Position numbers and translations under genes: made by a program. Source: Salvator merianae (taxonomy: Eukaryota > Chordata > Lepidosauria > Squamata > Teiidae). Taken from it: a DNA stretch of 64,000 nucleotides. The notes below the pieces were generated by a model. It saw nothing but the letters and a program-made list of their open reading frames with translations, ran no database searches and was not told the DNA's origin. The stretch lies in NCBI GenBank assembly GCA_003586115.2, contig QVOM02000103.1, positions 2,108,001-2,172,000 on the forward strand. Direction: 5' to 3'. This document shows, one piece after another, positions 21,061-33,794 of the stretch (its first letter is position 1; each line of letters starts with the position of its first letter).

Positions 21061-24000
21061 CAACATGCATGCGTCAAAGCAATATGGCAGGTCCATGTGC
21101 ACAAGCAGCTCTGCACAAGGCAGGCACCTCACCTTCCCTAGTGGCATAGCCAGCGCTATATCAACCTGTTTGAAAAACCAGGCATACCTAAGGGAGGAGC
21201 AGATGTAGTCAAATATAATTCAATAGAATTTTTAAATGTAGTCTAAACAATAGCTTGGCTATTGAATAAAAAGTGTTAAAGAAGAACTGTTAAAATCAGC
21301 TTCGTGCCATTGTCAGATTGCCTTTACATAAGCATCCAGTAGTAGAATGAATGATTATTCCAAGGTTTTGGGTCGTTAAAATAATAAAATTTCCAATCCC
21401 TCCTTCTGTATTTACCCTTTCTTTTTATGCCAGAGGAAACAGATGGAGAATGCCTGTGAAAAACAACTGCCTTACATCACTGCCTGTGCTGGTTCCCTGC
21501 ACTTGCTGCCCACGCTGGCTTCCTAGCTATATTTCGATAAATAATAGTAAGAATTGGCTTTGCATTCTAGCTCCTTTGTTTAATAGCCGCATCTATTCCT
21601 CCTCATCTTAGGGAAATTTTATAGGAAAGCACTGGCCAGTTCGTTGTAGAACTAGGCTGGAAGGACTGATGAAAAACAACTGCCGTTTCCGTATTCTTAA
21701 AGTTTTGAGTTCACTTTCAATTTGCTACAGGGATCAGCTGCTAAATTTTGCAAGTATACGAAGACCATGTATGAGAGCAGTCACTTGCTCACTGTCAAAT
21801 ATATACAATATAACAGGCTACAAGTGTTTGGATTAGAACTGGAAATAAGTGTTAGTAGAAGCAAACATTTTAAATATATACACTGAAAGCTATATAGGTC
21901 CAGCTTGTTAATAGCATATGGATTGGAACTGCATTGTAGGAAAAAAATCAACCATTTTTTTTTCTGCAGAATCTTTTGTGTTCATTTACTTTTTCTCTTT
22001 TTTTTGATTTTGAATTTATGCAGGTACAATATAATCAAAATTCAAGGATACTTCCTTTGACATAAAGACCCTTGGAACAAATTGCATGAAGATATTTGGG
22101 TATAAAAAATGCTCATGCTTTTGAAGATTGCCCCATTTTGGGGGGGGGGGAAGTTTGTAATGTGGATGAACCATCAAAAAGTTTGTTTTGCTTTGTTTTA
22201 AAGTGAGTGGGCTACTACAAGCCTCATTGCGTGAGCCCAAGCAGCTCTTTGAATTCCTGTCTAAATATATAACTGCCATGCTAAATATATAACGTGATTG
22301 CTGGCATGCAAGAATGGAAATTAGTAGAGCATGAAAATTATAAATATCTCATGAAATGCATATGTCTTAGGGGTTCTGAGAGCTGTATAGAAATGCACTT
22401 TGAGGGGATATTGCAGTGCAATAATGATTTTAGTTTGAAATAGCAACCATTTGCTCTTCTGTTTACAAAGGAAGCTGTTCCTATAACGCTTGCAGTTTTT
22501 CCCTATACCTTCATAAATAAATCTTCTGACTTCTTCATATTCTGACTTGCTGGTACATATATACATGATATCAAAGAAAGGAGAGGGCAGGAAAACTAAT
22601 GAAGTCAAAATATCCTTGCAGATTTTTGATAGCCAATTTTACAGTTTTGTGAAAAAGTTTCTGAACTAGTGAAAATCTCATAAAAATTTATAAAATCTTA
22701 GCAGTAATTAATAGCCTAACATAGCCCCTATCTGCAAGATGCTCAGCACGTTAAGTTAGAATTTTATTATTGAAGCAAAGATGGGCTTTTAACTGGGGTG
22801 CTTGTCTTCTGACACATGTTCTGCCAAGGGTATTAATTGAATGATGGTGCCTGGGGGAGAGAAACCAATGTAAGCCTAGTCTAGAGTACTAGTTATTCAG
22901 ACAGGGCTAATAGTACCTATTATATTACACTTTTTAATCAGTGTTCATTAACCATTTTCTTTCTTATAATCTTCCATAAATTAAGCTTAACCTTCTCTAT
23001 GATGTTCTGAGATCAATAAATAAGAAGTACTGTACTCCTAAATAAATATGGCTGGTTAAATCTCATAGAATTTACAAAGCAGACATTTAGGGAATGTTCC
23101 AACATAACTTTAACATACTGGGTATAATCTAAAGAGCATGTTTTACATGGGCAAGCCTATTGATTTGTCATACAAATGGGGTTATTAAGGTATCAGGACC
23201 TTGCTGTTACCTTGACTGGAATAGCCTTGTGTTTTGCATATCTGTCATGCAGTTTATAATTAGTCTACTGATAGATTTGTAAATACTTTTAAAGCTTTGT
23301 TATATGAAATAATTTAGATGTACCATACATGCGTTCGTGAATTTTGGTAGATAGTTCCATAGTGGTGTTGCCTTACTGTCCAATGTTCTGATGTAATTGG
23401 ATCTTCAGGGGTTACTGTCAGCCTTGGTATAATTTTGTAATGATGGGGGAATGTTGGGAAAGTACTTAGTGGTGAGATGATGACTCCATCGCTACTCTTA
23501 CCTCTTCTATGGTAGGCTTGCCGTTTGTCCTCTTTTGGGATTCAGCAACAAACAAGTGCATGGGAGGTTTGCTGGGACTCATCAGCTTAAGTGGGACTGC
23601 TGTGCAGCTTCATATAGAGCATCACAGACTCAGATGCTCCCTGTCTTCTACTCACATTCCCTGCATCCATGTGTGTGTACACCAGTGCTGTGCTTGGCAT
23701 TTGTCCTCCCCTCTCTTACAGTTTCTGGATCTGGCTGCAGAAGAGATAGTCTAGCAGTCTGGGGAAGTGGCATGTCAGTCCCAGCAGGAAAGGAGGAATC
23801 TTCTAGAGAAGCAGCTGGCTTTGCAGGGAATAGGTCTGTGCTGGAAGTATGCTGATGTGGATAAAGCATGTTAAACATTCCAAAAGGTTTATAAAAGCTC
23901 TCCTGTTGACTAAGGGCTAGTGGGAACAACCTCTTCACTGTTTATTTACTCTGCTCACACTGATAGCAAACAAAGACGGCTCCTCTTACGCAGAAAAAAA

Positions 24001-26333
24001 AAGTGATTACAGCTGACTTCTGAGCTGTAATCATATAAAGGTATGCTTGCCATATGTAGAGTTACTCTTTAGTTAAATATAATCTTGGAAGCAAATAGAT
24101 CCAATTAAGTCTGCAGGTTTATTTCAGAGAAGTAGCACGTGTTTATATGAAACTGGTTCTGCAAAATTTCAACCTTGGACTTCAGTTTTGTTGAGATCTT
24201 TTAAGTTAAATTTATGTGTGGTGAGGCAGTGACAAATGGAATAGTTTTCATACAGTGCTGCATGAGACATAATGACTTTATAGAGTAAGTATTAACATAC
24301 AGTTGCCATATAAAAAAAGACAACAGAAGTCATATGACTTCAAAAGCTGTATGTAATAGGGAATTTAACCAGGTGTTGCTTATAATGCAACCATCATATG
24401 CTTAAATTCTGTATTGTATACAGCTTTTAAAGTAGGACCTCTGTCCTCGTTTTCATGTGATAACCATAAGTTTTTGATACATCCATTGAGTTCAGTAAGA
24501 TTTATTCTTGAACAAGCATATAGCACAGACACAAAAAAACTCCCTGTGTAATTTTTCAGTTTCCAGTGCAACACTGTAATTGCTTATCCTTTTAAGGATC
24601 AAGAGTTATATATTTTTGGCAAGTTGCCATGGCAGAGCAAACCAATTTTGCAGGTAGGGTGATGTAAGCAGAAAAAAAAAAGTAAAGTATCTCTCTCTCT
24701 CTTTTTCAATTAATCCTATTTGTTGAGTCACATAAAGTTTTGAACACTGTGTTTTGGGATGCAGAATGTTTATCACACCGAATGATAAAATCAGTGCAAT
24801 CTGAAGAAACATAGTTGAGGAAATATTTGTATTTTGCATGTATAATATATCCCATACTATATCTCCACTACCTTCTTAGATAGAAATGTGGCAACCTGAC
24901 ATATTTGTATTTAGGTCACACTGGTGAACTTTTCAAAAAGACCCAATCTCTACTTATAAAGTTCATCCACATGAACTCAAAGTTTTGGATTCTGTATAAA
25001 TGCACACATTTGCAAAATTGACAGATTGTATGTACTGAAAGATAAATTGTTCTAGCTTTTGCGAGAACTTTTCCCATCTAGTTTTCCAGCCCACTATGGA
25101 TGGACAGATTAAGCAAGTGGTGCAGTATAAAATTCAAAATCCAGGGAACCTTATTGTGATGCTATTGCATTCAAATGTGAATTGAGAAAATTGGCTGAAG
25201 GTCAATTTGAATGTGGAAGGGGAACGAAAAAAAGTTTGGTTGCTGGATTTCACTGAAAGGAGACATTATGTTGGAATGGAAAATGTATCCATTCAAATTG
25301 AATGAAATTCAATTTCTGTTTGAAATAATGATTTCTAATATAAAGCACACTGGAGAAGCTGTAAATTGGAAGGAAAATATTGCACACTGGCCACAGGATA
25401 ACACATTTTGGTGGATTTCTCCACAGTGGAAACTGATAAAAAAAACTGGTTCGGAGCAAGTCCTAAGGGCTGTATCCACATATGATAAATAATAGGATGG
25501 CACAGAGGGGACTAGAAGGTTGTTCTGTCTCATTTAGTTGCACATGTTATGCCCTCCATCTGTCCCGGACAGTATGTAAGGCATGAACAATATGTAGCAC
25601 TGCCAGCACCTTTCTGACAGTAGACATGATTGTCTTGTGAGTAGCCTATCTGGTTTCTTTAGAAACCAAGTTTCAAACAACCTGATATATTGACTTGTTT
25701 CTGGCAAAAAAGAAAAAAAAAAAAAAGGGTTCAAAAGCCAAAAGGAATGAATGACACTAGAGGTGGAACTTGCAGCTATTCAGGAGGTGGACAGAAACAA
25801 AAGGAATGTGTCATTTTAAAAATCAAGTTTGAATGTGGATTTTTGTTTTTATTTTTTAATAAAATGAAAAAAAAAACCAACTAGATTAGACAAAACTGCA
25901 AAATCAAAACAAAACTGATGTATCATGGAAAAGTAGTGATTAAAAGCCAAAAGAAATGACATGGCTTTACTAGAATGAGTGTGGAGGCAGTTGGAACTTG
26001 TGAATTAGCCAATGGTTATTCAAAGGGGGAGTCAGTGAACCATTATTCTGTAGTGGTGGTGAGATAAAGGAGCAGAGGTAAGAAAAAAGATCGAAAGCAA
26101 GTTGGCTGATTCTGCTAATTAGAACAAAAATTTTCAGGTCACTTTCAGGTGGCCTATTTCAGTGGGACTTAGGCTGTGATAAAATACAGCAAAAAACAGG
26201 CATCTCTGAGGCAGATCAGAGACTGCATCGAGATGAGATTGTTTGTACACCAGTCTGCCCCTCCCCCCTCTCCTAAACATTATGTGTAGCAAAGTTGACT
26301 AGAAAAGGTTTGGGAACACAAGGGCCACACACT
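21061..26333. other. Long, largely repeat-free AT-rich stretch
   Basis: No transposon ends, no LINE or SINE phrases and no coding domains that I recognise. Minor items: a G run at ~22140-22150, a duplicated 'ctaaatatataac' at ~22261 and ~22281, a CT run near 24690, and A-rich tracts at ~25706-25726 and ~25863-25878. Frames of 80-106 codons (for example around 23.5-23.9 kb on both strands) overlap one another antisense and have no family resemblance. Confidence 0.5.
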
Positions 26334-26513
26334 GGCCCTTTCTGCACTTGGACTTATTCCAGATTATATCTCAGAATAGGGACCTGCCATCTGCATACTA
26401 GTGCAGACTATGGTAGATCCTGGGCAAGACCTTTCATAGTTTGCACTAGCATGTGCATAGCAGGTCCCTATTCTGGAATATCATCCACAATAAGGCCAAG
26501 TGCAGAAAGGGCC
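26334..26513 (+). mobile_element. 180-bp palindromic MITE, family A, copy 4
   Basis: Perfect 'ggccctttctgcacttgg' left end and 'ccaagtgcagaaagggcc' right end. The flanks read 'act' on both sides, a possible 3-bp target duplication. The interior matches the copy at 15.9 kb closely. Frames of 61-80 codons inside it are a by-product of the palindrome. Confidence 0.92.
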
Positions 26514-27199
26514 ACTGTCTCTTTGAGGTACCTCTGAGGACCCCTTTTGGTATGTCTGAATACAGCCTTATTGTGTGGTTGCAGCCTAAATTAGAACAGA
26601 GTAACCACTTCAGTTTGAAGCCATTTGAAGATGGATGAGTGTATTTACAGTACAATTCTAAATATGTTTCTTAGAATTTTTCCCCCCCGCTTAGCTTTCA
26701 TATGCAGTTGCTTAGCTATTGTGGGCTGCTGTATACACCCTTGTCAAATCTTAATACATCCTTTAAGATATTAATTTTACAAATATTTGTTGTAGAGTAA
26801 TCTACTTGCTTGACTGGACTACAGAATGCTCAGTGATAATGGTGGTTACCTGAAAATTCAGGAAGAATGTCTTTTCTTTAGTTTCCTGACTTCATATGTT
26901 TTTCTGGCCTCCTTTAAGTCTTTATTTACACTGATGCTAACATTGGTGGGATCTGCATGAGGGTGGAGTCAGCACTGAAAATAAAATTCATTTGCAGACT
27001 GAACTTTGTGAGTCCCCTTGACACTCACAGCCTGCCACTGCTTTGACTGGGGGTGGGGGGAGAGGAACTGGAATGGGGAAATTTTGTTCCCTGGTGCAGT
27101 GTTTTCATTAGGGGCTCATTTGGAGAGCATAGGAAGTGGCTGCAGAGGTTAGTGAATTTCCTGTGCTCTTGTGAAGAACAATGGTGGATCAGGTAGGTC
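26514..27199. other. Unique DNA, nothing recognised
   Basis: No repeat phrase or coding domain recognised. Confidence 0.45.
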
Positions 27200-27360
27200 T
27201 ACAGTTGTAGCCAAAAGCTTTGAGACTGACACAAATTTTGGTTTTCATAGTTTGCTGCTTCAGTGGTTATATATCTCTTTATGTCAGATGTTTCTATGGC
27301 ATACACTTATAAGCATTCCATAAGTGTTTAGTGACAAATACATCAAGTTTATGCAAAGAC

Positions 27361-27657
27361 TCAAAATTCACAGTGCTGACCCTTCTTTTTCAAGACTTCT
27401 ACAATTCGCCCTGGCTTGCTGGATATCAGCTTCTGGGTCAAGTCCACTTGCTTTTTGAGGATTGACCATATGTTCTCAATAGGATTGAGATCTGAGGCAT
27501 TTCCTGGCCATGGACCCAAAATTTCAATGTTGTGTTCACCAAGCCACTTAGTTATCACTTTTGCCTTGTGACATGGTGCTCCATCATGCTGGAACAAGCA
27601 GTGTTCAGCTCCTGGATTGTTGGGAGAAGTTGCTCTTGGAGGATGTTTTAATACCAT
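27361..27657 (-). pseudogene. Tc1-like transposase, C-terminal catalytic fragment
   Basis: The 98-residue frame contains the second catalytic Asp in 'FQHDGAPCHKA' (codon ~27583-27585) and the final Glu in 'DLNPIENIW'. I count 35 residues between them (D-x35-E), one more than the usual D-x34-E of Tc1. It ends with the family's 'KKGQHCEF' type C-terminus. The block carrying the first catalytic Asp is absent, because the DNA between this frame and the N-terminal frame is only 56 bases long. The first ~20 residues of this frame are in a shifted frame relative to the family (the proper reading, 'LQEQLLPTIQEL', is found next to it). It cannot encode an active enzyme. Confidence 0.93.
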
Positions 27658-27713
27658 TCTTTATTCATGGCAGTGTTTTTAGGCAAAATTGTGAGTGAGC
27701 TCCAGGCCAGCCT

Positions 27714-28016
27714 TCACCTCACTGTGTGTGCAGATGCATGGATGCCTGCCTGCTGCCATTTCTGAACAAGCTCTGCACTGGTAGTGACTTTATCCTGTAG
27801 CTGCATCCTCTTTAGGAGATGGTCCTGGCTCTTGCTGGACTTTCTTGGGCACCCTTGCGCCTTCTTCACAGCAATTGAACCTCTCTCCTTGAAATTCCTG
27901 ATGATCTGATACATGGTTGATTTAGCTGCAGTCTTATAAGCAGCAATGTCCTTGCCTGTGAAGCCCTTTTGATGCAAAGCAATGATGAGTGCACGTGTTT
28001 GGTTGGAGGTACACAT
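27714..28016 (-). pseudogene. Tc1-like transposase, N-terminal DNA-binding fragment
   Basis: The 100-residue frame starts with a plausible native Met ('MCTSNQTRALIIALHQKGF') and contains a paired-type helix-turn-helix (about residues 5-45), then the GRPR-like hinge as 'GCPRKSS' (about residues 55-61) and the start of a second helix-turn-helix, ending at 'HTVR' before a stop. Together with the C-terminal frame it accounts for roughly 200 of the ~340 residues normal for Tc1 transposases; the missing part is the early catalytic region. Binding to the element's own ends is its expected family role. Confidence 0.92.
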
Positions 28017-28636
28017 GGTTAACAGACAAAGACAATGATTTCAAGCATTTATAATGACCTATCTGCTCTTATACATATCAGCTGCCTTGTCCTCTGTAAT
28101 GCTTTCACCTGAGCTAATGGGAAAATCATTGAAATAATGTCAGCAGGTGATTTTGTGGCAGGGCTGAAATGCAGTGGAAATGAGGGTTTTGTGTTGCTTT
28201 TCATGGCATGGAATGATTTTGCAATTAATTGCAATTCATCTTATCACTCTTCATAACAGTGCAAACTGCCGCTATAAAAACTGAAGCAGCAAACTTTCTG
28301 AAAACCAAAATTGGTGTCAGTCGCAAAACTTTTGACCACGACTGTAGACACTGAACTATTTCTAAAGCCATTAGGGAAGTGCTGCCAGGGTATTCCCAAG
28401 AAGTTTATCTTTAGAATGCTCTAATGAGTTCTTAGGGTGCAGTAAGAGGTCCCAGGGAACAGGATCATCCAAGCCCTGCATCCTCTGAAGATTATTTAGC
28501 TGCACAGAAGTGTAGTTGGAGAGGGTTTACTGTGGTATGGTGGCCTAAATGACTCTGCAAATCATTTTATTAATTAGGTTTTGTGTCTTAATTGGTGTTT
28601 GAAATTAGGGCTTGTGTTTTGCTTAGAAACCACAGG

Positions 28637-28755
28637 TGGGATGCTGCCAAAAGCCATTTGCGGGAAGTCGGGAGCAGGTGAAAGTTTTGCCTTTGTCTTC
28701 TGTTTGAGAACGCTCAGAAGCAATTGGTGGGCCACTGTGTGAAACAGGATGCTAA
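28637..28755 (+). mobile_element. CR1 3'-UTR scrap
   Basis: The stretch 'gaagtcgggagcaggtgaaa', 'gttttgcctttgtcttctgt', 'cagaagcaattggtgggcca' parallels the 3' UTR of the CR1 at 35.8-36.9 kb ('gagagcaggtgaaggttttg', 'cagaagcaattgctgggcca'). Only ~120 bases are preserved. Confidence 0.75.
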
Positions 28756-29060
28756 CTGTAATAGTACTAACACTGCAGGGTTAATGCTACATCAAGATGA
28801 GCATTAGAGCTAAATGACAAGGGAAGGAAAACTTTGCAATGGAAACAAGATAAGAGTTTGTGAAGGCTGGCTTCCAGCTGCATACTGCAGTTCACAGGTA
28901 CTGATCATCTTTTTATCTTCTCTAGCCATGAGACTGATCCCTCAGAGTTCCTGGTTAGTAAACAGAGGGATTGTTCAGACTTACCTTCCGATGAACTCCT
29001 AGACCTGTCTGCACTCCACTACTTAGTCTGGGAATGCCTTCAGCTGTTCTGGATGCTACT

Positions 29061-29259
29061 AGCTGTGGACAACTAAAATGTTGTCCACAGCTTGACCAGG
29101 AGCAGCTGGATGGCTCCTGGTCAGCAGTGTTCTGAGCCTCTTCCGGGTGCAGACGCTGAGAGGAGACAGGGTAGCTGTGGCTGCAACTGCACAGTCATGC
29201 ACCACATCCTGATCACCATGGCAATGGCTGGTTGTTGCTGCAGCCACTGTCATGGTGAT
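29061..29259. repeat. Cluster of three hairpins
   Basis: Hairpin 1: 'agctgtggacaac' (29061-29073), 6-base loop, 'gttgtccacagct' (29080-29092), a perfect 13-bp stem. Hairpin 2: 'tgaccaggagc' (29093-29103), 9-base loop, 'gctcctggtca' (29113-29123), a perfect 11-bp stem starting on the very next base. Hairpin 3: 'atcaccatggcaatggctg' (29212-29230), 10-base loop, 'cagccactgtcatggtgat' (29241-29259), 17 of 19 paired. The surrounding ~400 bases are GC-richer than the neighbourhood. This may be a decayed DNA element; its origin is unknown. Confidence 0.85.
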
Positions 29260-29431
29260 AGGGCCTATCATCTACACTTCAAATGCTGGTGGTCTGGTTT
29301 GGGCCGTTACCAGCCCTTAAAGAGTGGATGGCCACCTCCGTACCCGATACCTTCCAGCCTGGTATGGTATAACTGCTATTCTCATAACATACATGGCTGT
29401 AAAATGCGAACACTCTAGAGAAACATCTTGA

Positions 29432-29474
29432 GACAGACAGACAGATAGAAAGATAGATAGGTATATAGATAGAT
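29432..29474. repeat. (GACA)/(GATA) microsatellite
   Basis: Three GACA units run into imperfect GATA units, interrupted by 'gaaa' and 'gtat'. Confidence 0.93.
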
Positions 29475-32400
29475 CTTAGTGATATGGTTTAAATTTGTTT
29501 TTTTCTGTTTTAATTTTATTGAAACTTATATATATGTTTAATATATAAGTTTAAAAATGTATCCATGCTTTTAATGACTGTTTTTGTAACCCATCCAGAC
29601 AATTTCAGTTATTGGAAGACTATTTAAATTCAGTAAATAAATAAAATAGTAAATAAATCAGCATATGTAAAAAATCTGGACATAACTAACTCTTTGACTA
29701 ACTCTCCTAATTTTTGCAGATGTTGTCTAAGAACTGAGTTTTAGCACAGCAGAAGCACTCCTTGAGCCCTCAAAGTCTTCCGGTGGGGGGGGCACAAGAT
29801 TTGCTCACATAAAAAAATCTGTACTCATTTTCTTCTTGGAGGCTGATCAAATGGACTATTTTTTTAAATTTCCTACTGTTAGGATGGCCCTGCATACTAT
29901 GTGCTTATGCTATAGCCTTGATTTATAATTGGGAGCATCTGGCCATTCCATTGTCCAAAGCAGTTTTCCTTGTGTCCTAAATAAAGCAGAAGTTATGAAG
30001 CAATTATTGTACAGTACAGACAAAGGAAACACAAGGGATATTGTACTGGATAAGTAAGTTTAAATTACTAATTTTTCTATGTAGAATGATGTTAAGGATA
30101 ACTAACACTGTTATTTAACTATTAAGGTTCATAGAGTATAGTGATAAGGAGGGAAAACAAAAATTCATTTTACCCTGTTTAATTTTAAGATAGCATTATG
30201 GAACTGGAATTGATACATTGCAAGGTGACTGAATCAGATCTTAAAATAGGCTCTTGTGTTTTTGGCATTGGCTAGTTATCAGTATGTCTAATCTTAAATG
30301 TTTCAGCTATATTGATATTAATTTCTGATGTAAACATTTAGGGCTTTGCAAGTATCATAATTTTAAAATGAGAAACTTACTATTTATGAGTCAAAGGATA
30401 CAATTTGCTCCAAAAGAGTGAACATAAAACAAAAGAAAGAAGCATGTTAGCATAGTATTAAAAATGTACTACCTCAAAAGTTAGAGAAGCAAATTGCTCT
30501 TTAGGTACATGAAGATACAGGCAATTCCCACACTGGGCTATTGACTTGCGCGAGCAGCCCACAAGCAACCTTGCATTTATGTGACAAATTGGTCCTCCAA
30601 GATGCCATGCCTTCTGGGGAATAGGCTATACTCATTTGGACCAAGTGTTGGAGTGACCCCAGAGTAGAAATGACTCTGGAGTCCACTCCAAGGGGAGAGA
30701 GTGTTAAAGCAGTCTCCCCAGCATTCCCTGTGGTGGACCTGACTGGACTGATCCTGCAGGCATGTGGAGCCCAGTGCTGTTTCAGCAGGGCCCCAGAAAC
30801 AGCCCTGGAAATGGTCTGTTTCTGGGGTTCAGCAAAAAGAGCCCCAGAGCAGGCTGCCCACAGCACTTGCCAAACCAACTAACCTAGCCATAGAAAAGGC
30901 TGAAACAAACAAACGGGTGTATCTGATGTTTGGCAAATTTTCTACAGCTTTTGGCAACCCTGCCAACTTCAGAGGCCAGGAATTTTTGTTCCTGATTTCT
31001 TAATCTGAGCCAGCTGGGTCACAGCAATGCAGACAGCCCTTGACACATGCCTCTGGCCACTGCTACAGGCTTAATCCCTGCATGGCACAAACTAATATAC
31101 TGTATGTTGTGCAAAAATATCACCTGATTCTCCAGATGTCCTCGAACAATTCTCAGCATACCATTTGCAGCATTTCATGGCAGTTCCACTGGGAGTGGGA
31201 AGCTAGCAGTTCAGGAACATCTGGAGGACCACAATTTGAGAATCACTGCTGGGAATGGCTTTGTCTATCAGCCTCATAGCCAAAGAAAGATACGAATGAA
31301 ACGTAGATAAAACTAATCAAATACTAACTAAGAATGAGTTAGTATTAAACATTAGTGAGCTTTAATCTAGTGGGGGAAAAACTCTGCCAAGAATAGTTTC
31401 TCCAGAAAAGTCTTGCTTTGCTTTGCTATCAGTTTCCTTTTTCAGAGTAAAAATAGGAGGAACTTTAGAAAGACAGTCATGTAATGCTGGAGCTCTTGAT
31501 TTTAAAGAAAACTAAATCAAAAGACTGTTGAACATGTACTTCTGATCACAGGAAAAGTGATTTTATTTAACTCAGAACAGTAATAATTATGACTCTGTAG
31601 TGGGAAGACCTAACTCAAGTGCTAATAATTCAAATGAGGTGAAACCACAGAAGAATCCTATGTGCCTGATTGGTGGTGATCTAAAATAAATAATAATGAA
31701 AAATAGATGTGGGAAGTGTGCAGACAGGCTGTTTTGAGGTTTGTAAGAGGTACTAAGAATGGTGAATAAAGATGAGTAAAGTTTTCTTATAATATATTCG
31801 TCACAAAAAGAACAAAAAAAGTAACACAATTCATCATTAAAATGTCACAATGCTAATTAATGAGAAAGAGCAAAATTGCTCAAGACCCATTTCAAGTCAG
31901 TTTTTTTACAAAAAAAAAAGAGGATATTTATTTCATCAGGGAAATGAAAAGATCTCTGAAGAATCTGGATTGCAGCTTGAAATTGATAGGTGGTCAGGGA
32001 ATGCAGTTATATCCTGGACTACTTCAAGTTGTTATGTCCTGATTAATTACATCCAAATGTACTGAAGGAACTTGCTGATGAGTTGTTAAGAATGACTGTC
32101 CATGTTATTGGAGAAATTCTGGAGAACATATGAAATCCCAGGCAGTTAGAGGAGGACAAATGCCACTGTACTCCAGACTGGCAAAAAACACCAGTCTGCT
32201 AACATCTGCTATAAGAACTGCTCTGGACATGTGTTTCAAATGTCTTCATGTGCAGGATCTTTAAGAACGAAAAGTTTGGTTTGATGGACATGCCCCTGGC
32301 AGCTGTTCCTCAGGGATGGAGAAAATAATCAGGGTAATTGTGGTTCAGTGTTTGTTTTTTGAACACAGTGGTGGAGGAAGAGGGTTTTTTTATGCAGTTG

Positions 32401-33794
32401 TAGGAACCAGAAGTACTGGGATTCAATCAAAGGGAGTTTCTGAGGAGAAGTGGGAAGATTAAACTCCTGGGCCTTAAGGTAAAGTTTCTTGCAGCTGGAG
32501 AGCAGTGGCTCTATTAGTAAGAGTTTTCCCCCACCAATGAATTTTTCCTCTTGATTCCCAGATCAGTTCTACTTCTCACTGCCTAATTAATTTGTCCTAT
32601 ATCTGTTAGGGCCTCCTTCACCACCACCATTCCCTTTTTCCAGCTCTGAGAAAAAGTTTGCTTTAAAGGGACCTAAAGAAAAGGAGAAGGAGATGGGACA
32701 GAAGTGGGAAGGGGAGAAAATAATCAGCATCTTCTTACAATGGGTTCAACATCTTCTCTTCTAGGAGCAGGTTCCAACTACAAGAAGGGCTGTTTAGTTC
32801 AGGCTTGGTCAAGAAGCGGGAGTTAGCTGAGCTGCTTCAGCTCATGGTGTCAGCAAGCACAGAGAAGAGGGTCCAGAAAACGTAGGGATAATCAGCTAAG
32901 TACACTTCCTTGGGCAAGCTAAGCTGGACATTATAATTAGCTGATTAAAGCACCCAGAGTCCAGCTAACTGCAACTTTTGCAGATGCCATGGCAGACATC
33001 AAGTTTTAGATGCTCCAAATCTATGTAGCAATGGAAAAGCTCAAAAGTCTCAGAACTGGAGATGGCACAGACCTCTCCTCTGCTCGAATAACGATTTCAG
33101 CAGGAAAGTTCAGCCTTCGGCAAAGTCAGTGACAGAACACACAAAAACCAAGGTCTGATCTTCTGGTATGGCACCAAATTGATACACTGGTTTTCTGGTG
33201 CACAGAACATACAGCAGCACAGTAGGCTGGCATGGAACACACTGCAACATGTAATTCAGCCCTCTGGTGTGGAACATTTATGCACAAACACTGTTCTTAG
33301 ATATCATATTCCTATATCCCAAAATGAAAATTCTGAGCCTCCAAAGTTGTCAGCTAGAACTTTTTTAGCTGGGTACTCAGAAGTGGCACACTTTCAGGAT
33401 ATCTTCCTATCAAAATGGTGCCAAGCTCCTTTTCATGAATAGTCTAATCTACACACTTGTATTGTCTGCACATGAATGGCTAGATCAGTCTGCTACCAGG
33501 CAACATGTGGAAGAGGCATTCCCTCTCGTTGCCTCCCTGGCACATTTTTTCTTGCACCAACTCCACATTCCGTGCAGGTGCAGCATTCTACTCGGAGGCA
33601 TGCCCCCCAGTATTCTGGTTCACAGTATGAATAAGGCAGACTCTGGAGACCAGCAGAAGCCCTGTGTTGATCCTACCTTTAGCTTTACACTTGCATAGTT
33701 GGTATATATTTTGGCCCACAATTCATAATCTTATCCCTTTTTTGTTGGGGTCACTTGTCTAGGAAATTATGTAAATGTGTTTAATGTTATTATT
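29475..33794. other. Unique and degraded DNA, possible DNA-element remnants
   Basis: 29.5-29.65 kb ends in 'cagtaaataaataaaatag', like the tail of a LINE-type repeat. 30.52-31.27 kb and 33.1-33.7 kb are GC-richer blocks with phrases reminiscent of family B ('aattcccacactgggc', 'agaggccaggaatttttgtt'), but no paired ends were found. The 125-aa minus frame at 30501-30878 and its antisense partners lie in such a block and have no domain. Nothing else is recognised. Confidence 0.4.

Larger units (their letters stand above)
27202..28344 (-). mobile_element. Tc1-like DNA transposon, internally deleted, TA-flanked
   Basis: Terminal inverted repeats: the left end begins 'cagttgtagccaaaagcttt' and the right end, read inversely, begins 'cagtcgtggtcaaaagtttt'. 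They remain alignable over at least 45 bases (to 'aaattttggttttca'). The element is flanked by TA on both sides (27200-27201, 28345-28346), the Tc1/mariner target. At 1,143 bp it is shorter than the usual ~1.5-1.6 kb, and the transposase lacks its middle. The sub-terminal 'gcaattaattgcaattcatc' block is typical of a Tc1 group also known from fish genomes. Confidence 0.96.

Noticed and set aside
23509..23938. Overlapping frames on both strands (81-106 codons) considered as an exon
   Set aside because: Frames are open in three registers at once, without splice-site context or a domain. Composition explains them.
25500..25735. Possible processed pseudogene ending in an A-rich tract at ~25706-25726
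   Set aside because: No recognisable gene or SINE precedes the A tract, no target duplication was seen, and similar A runs are common nearby.
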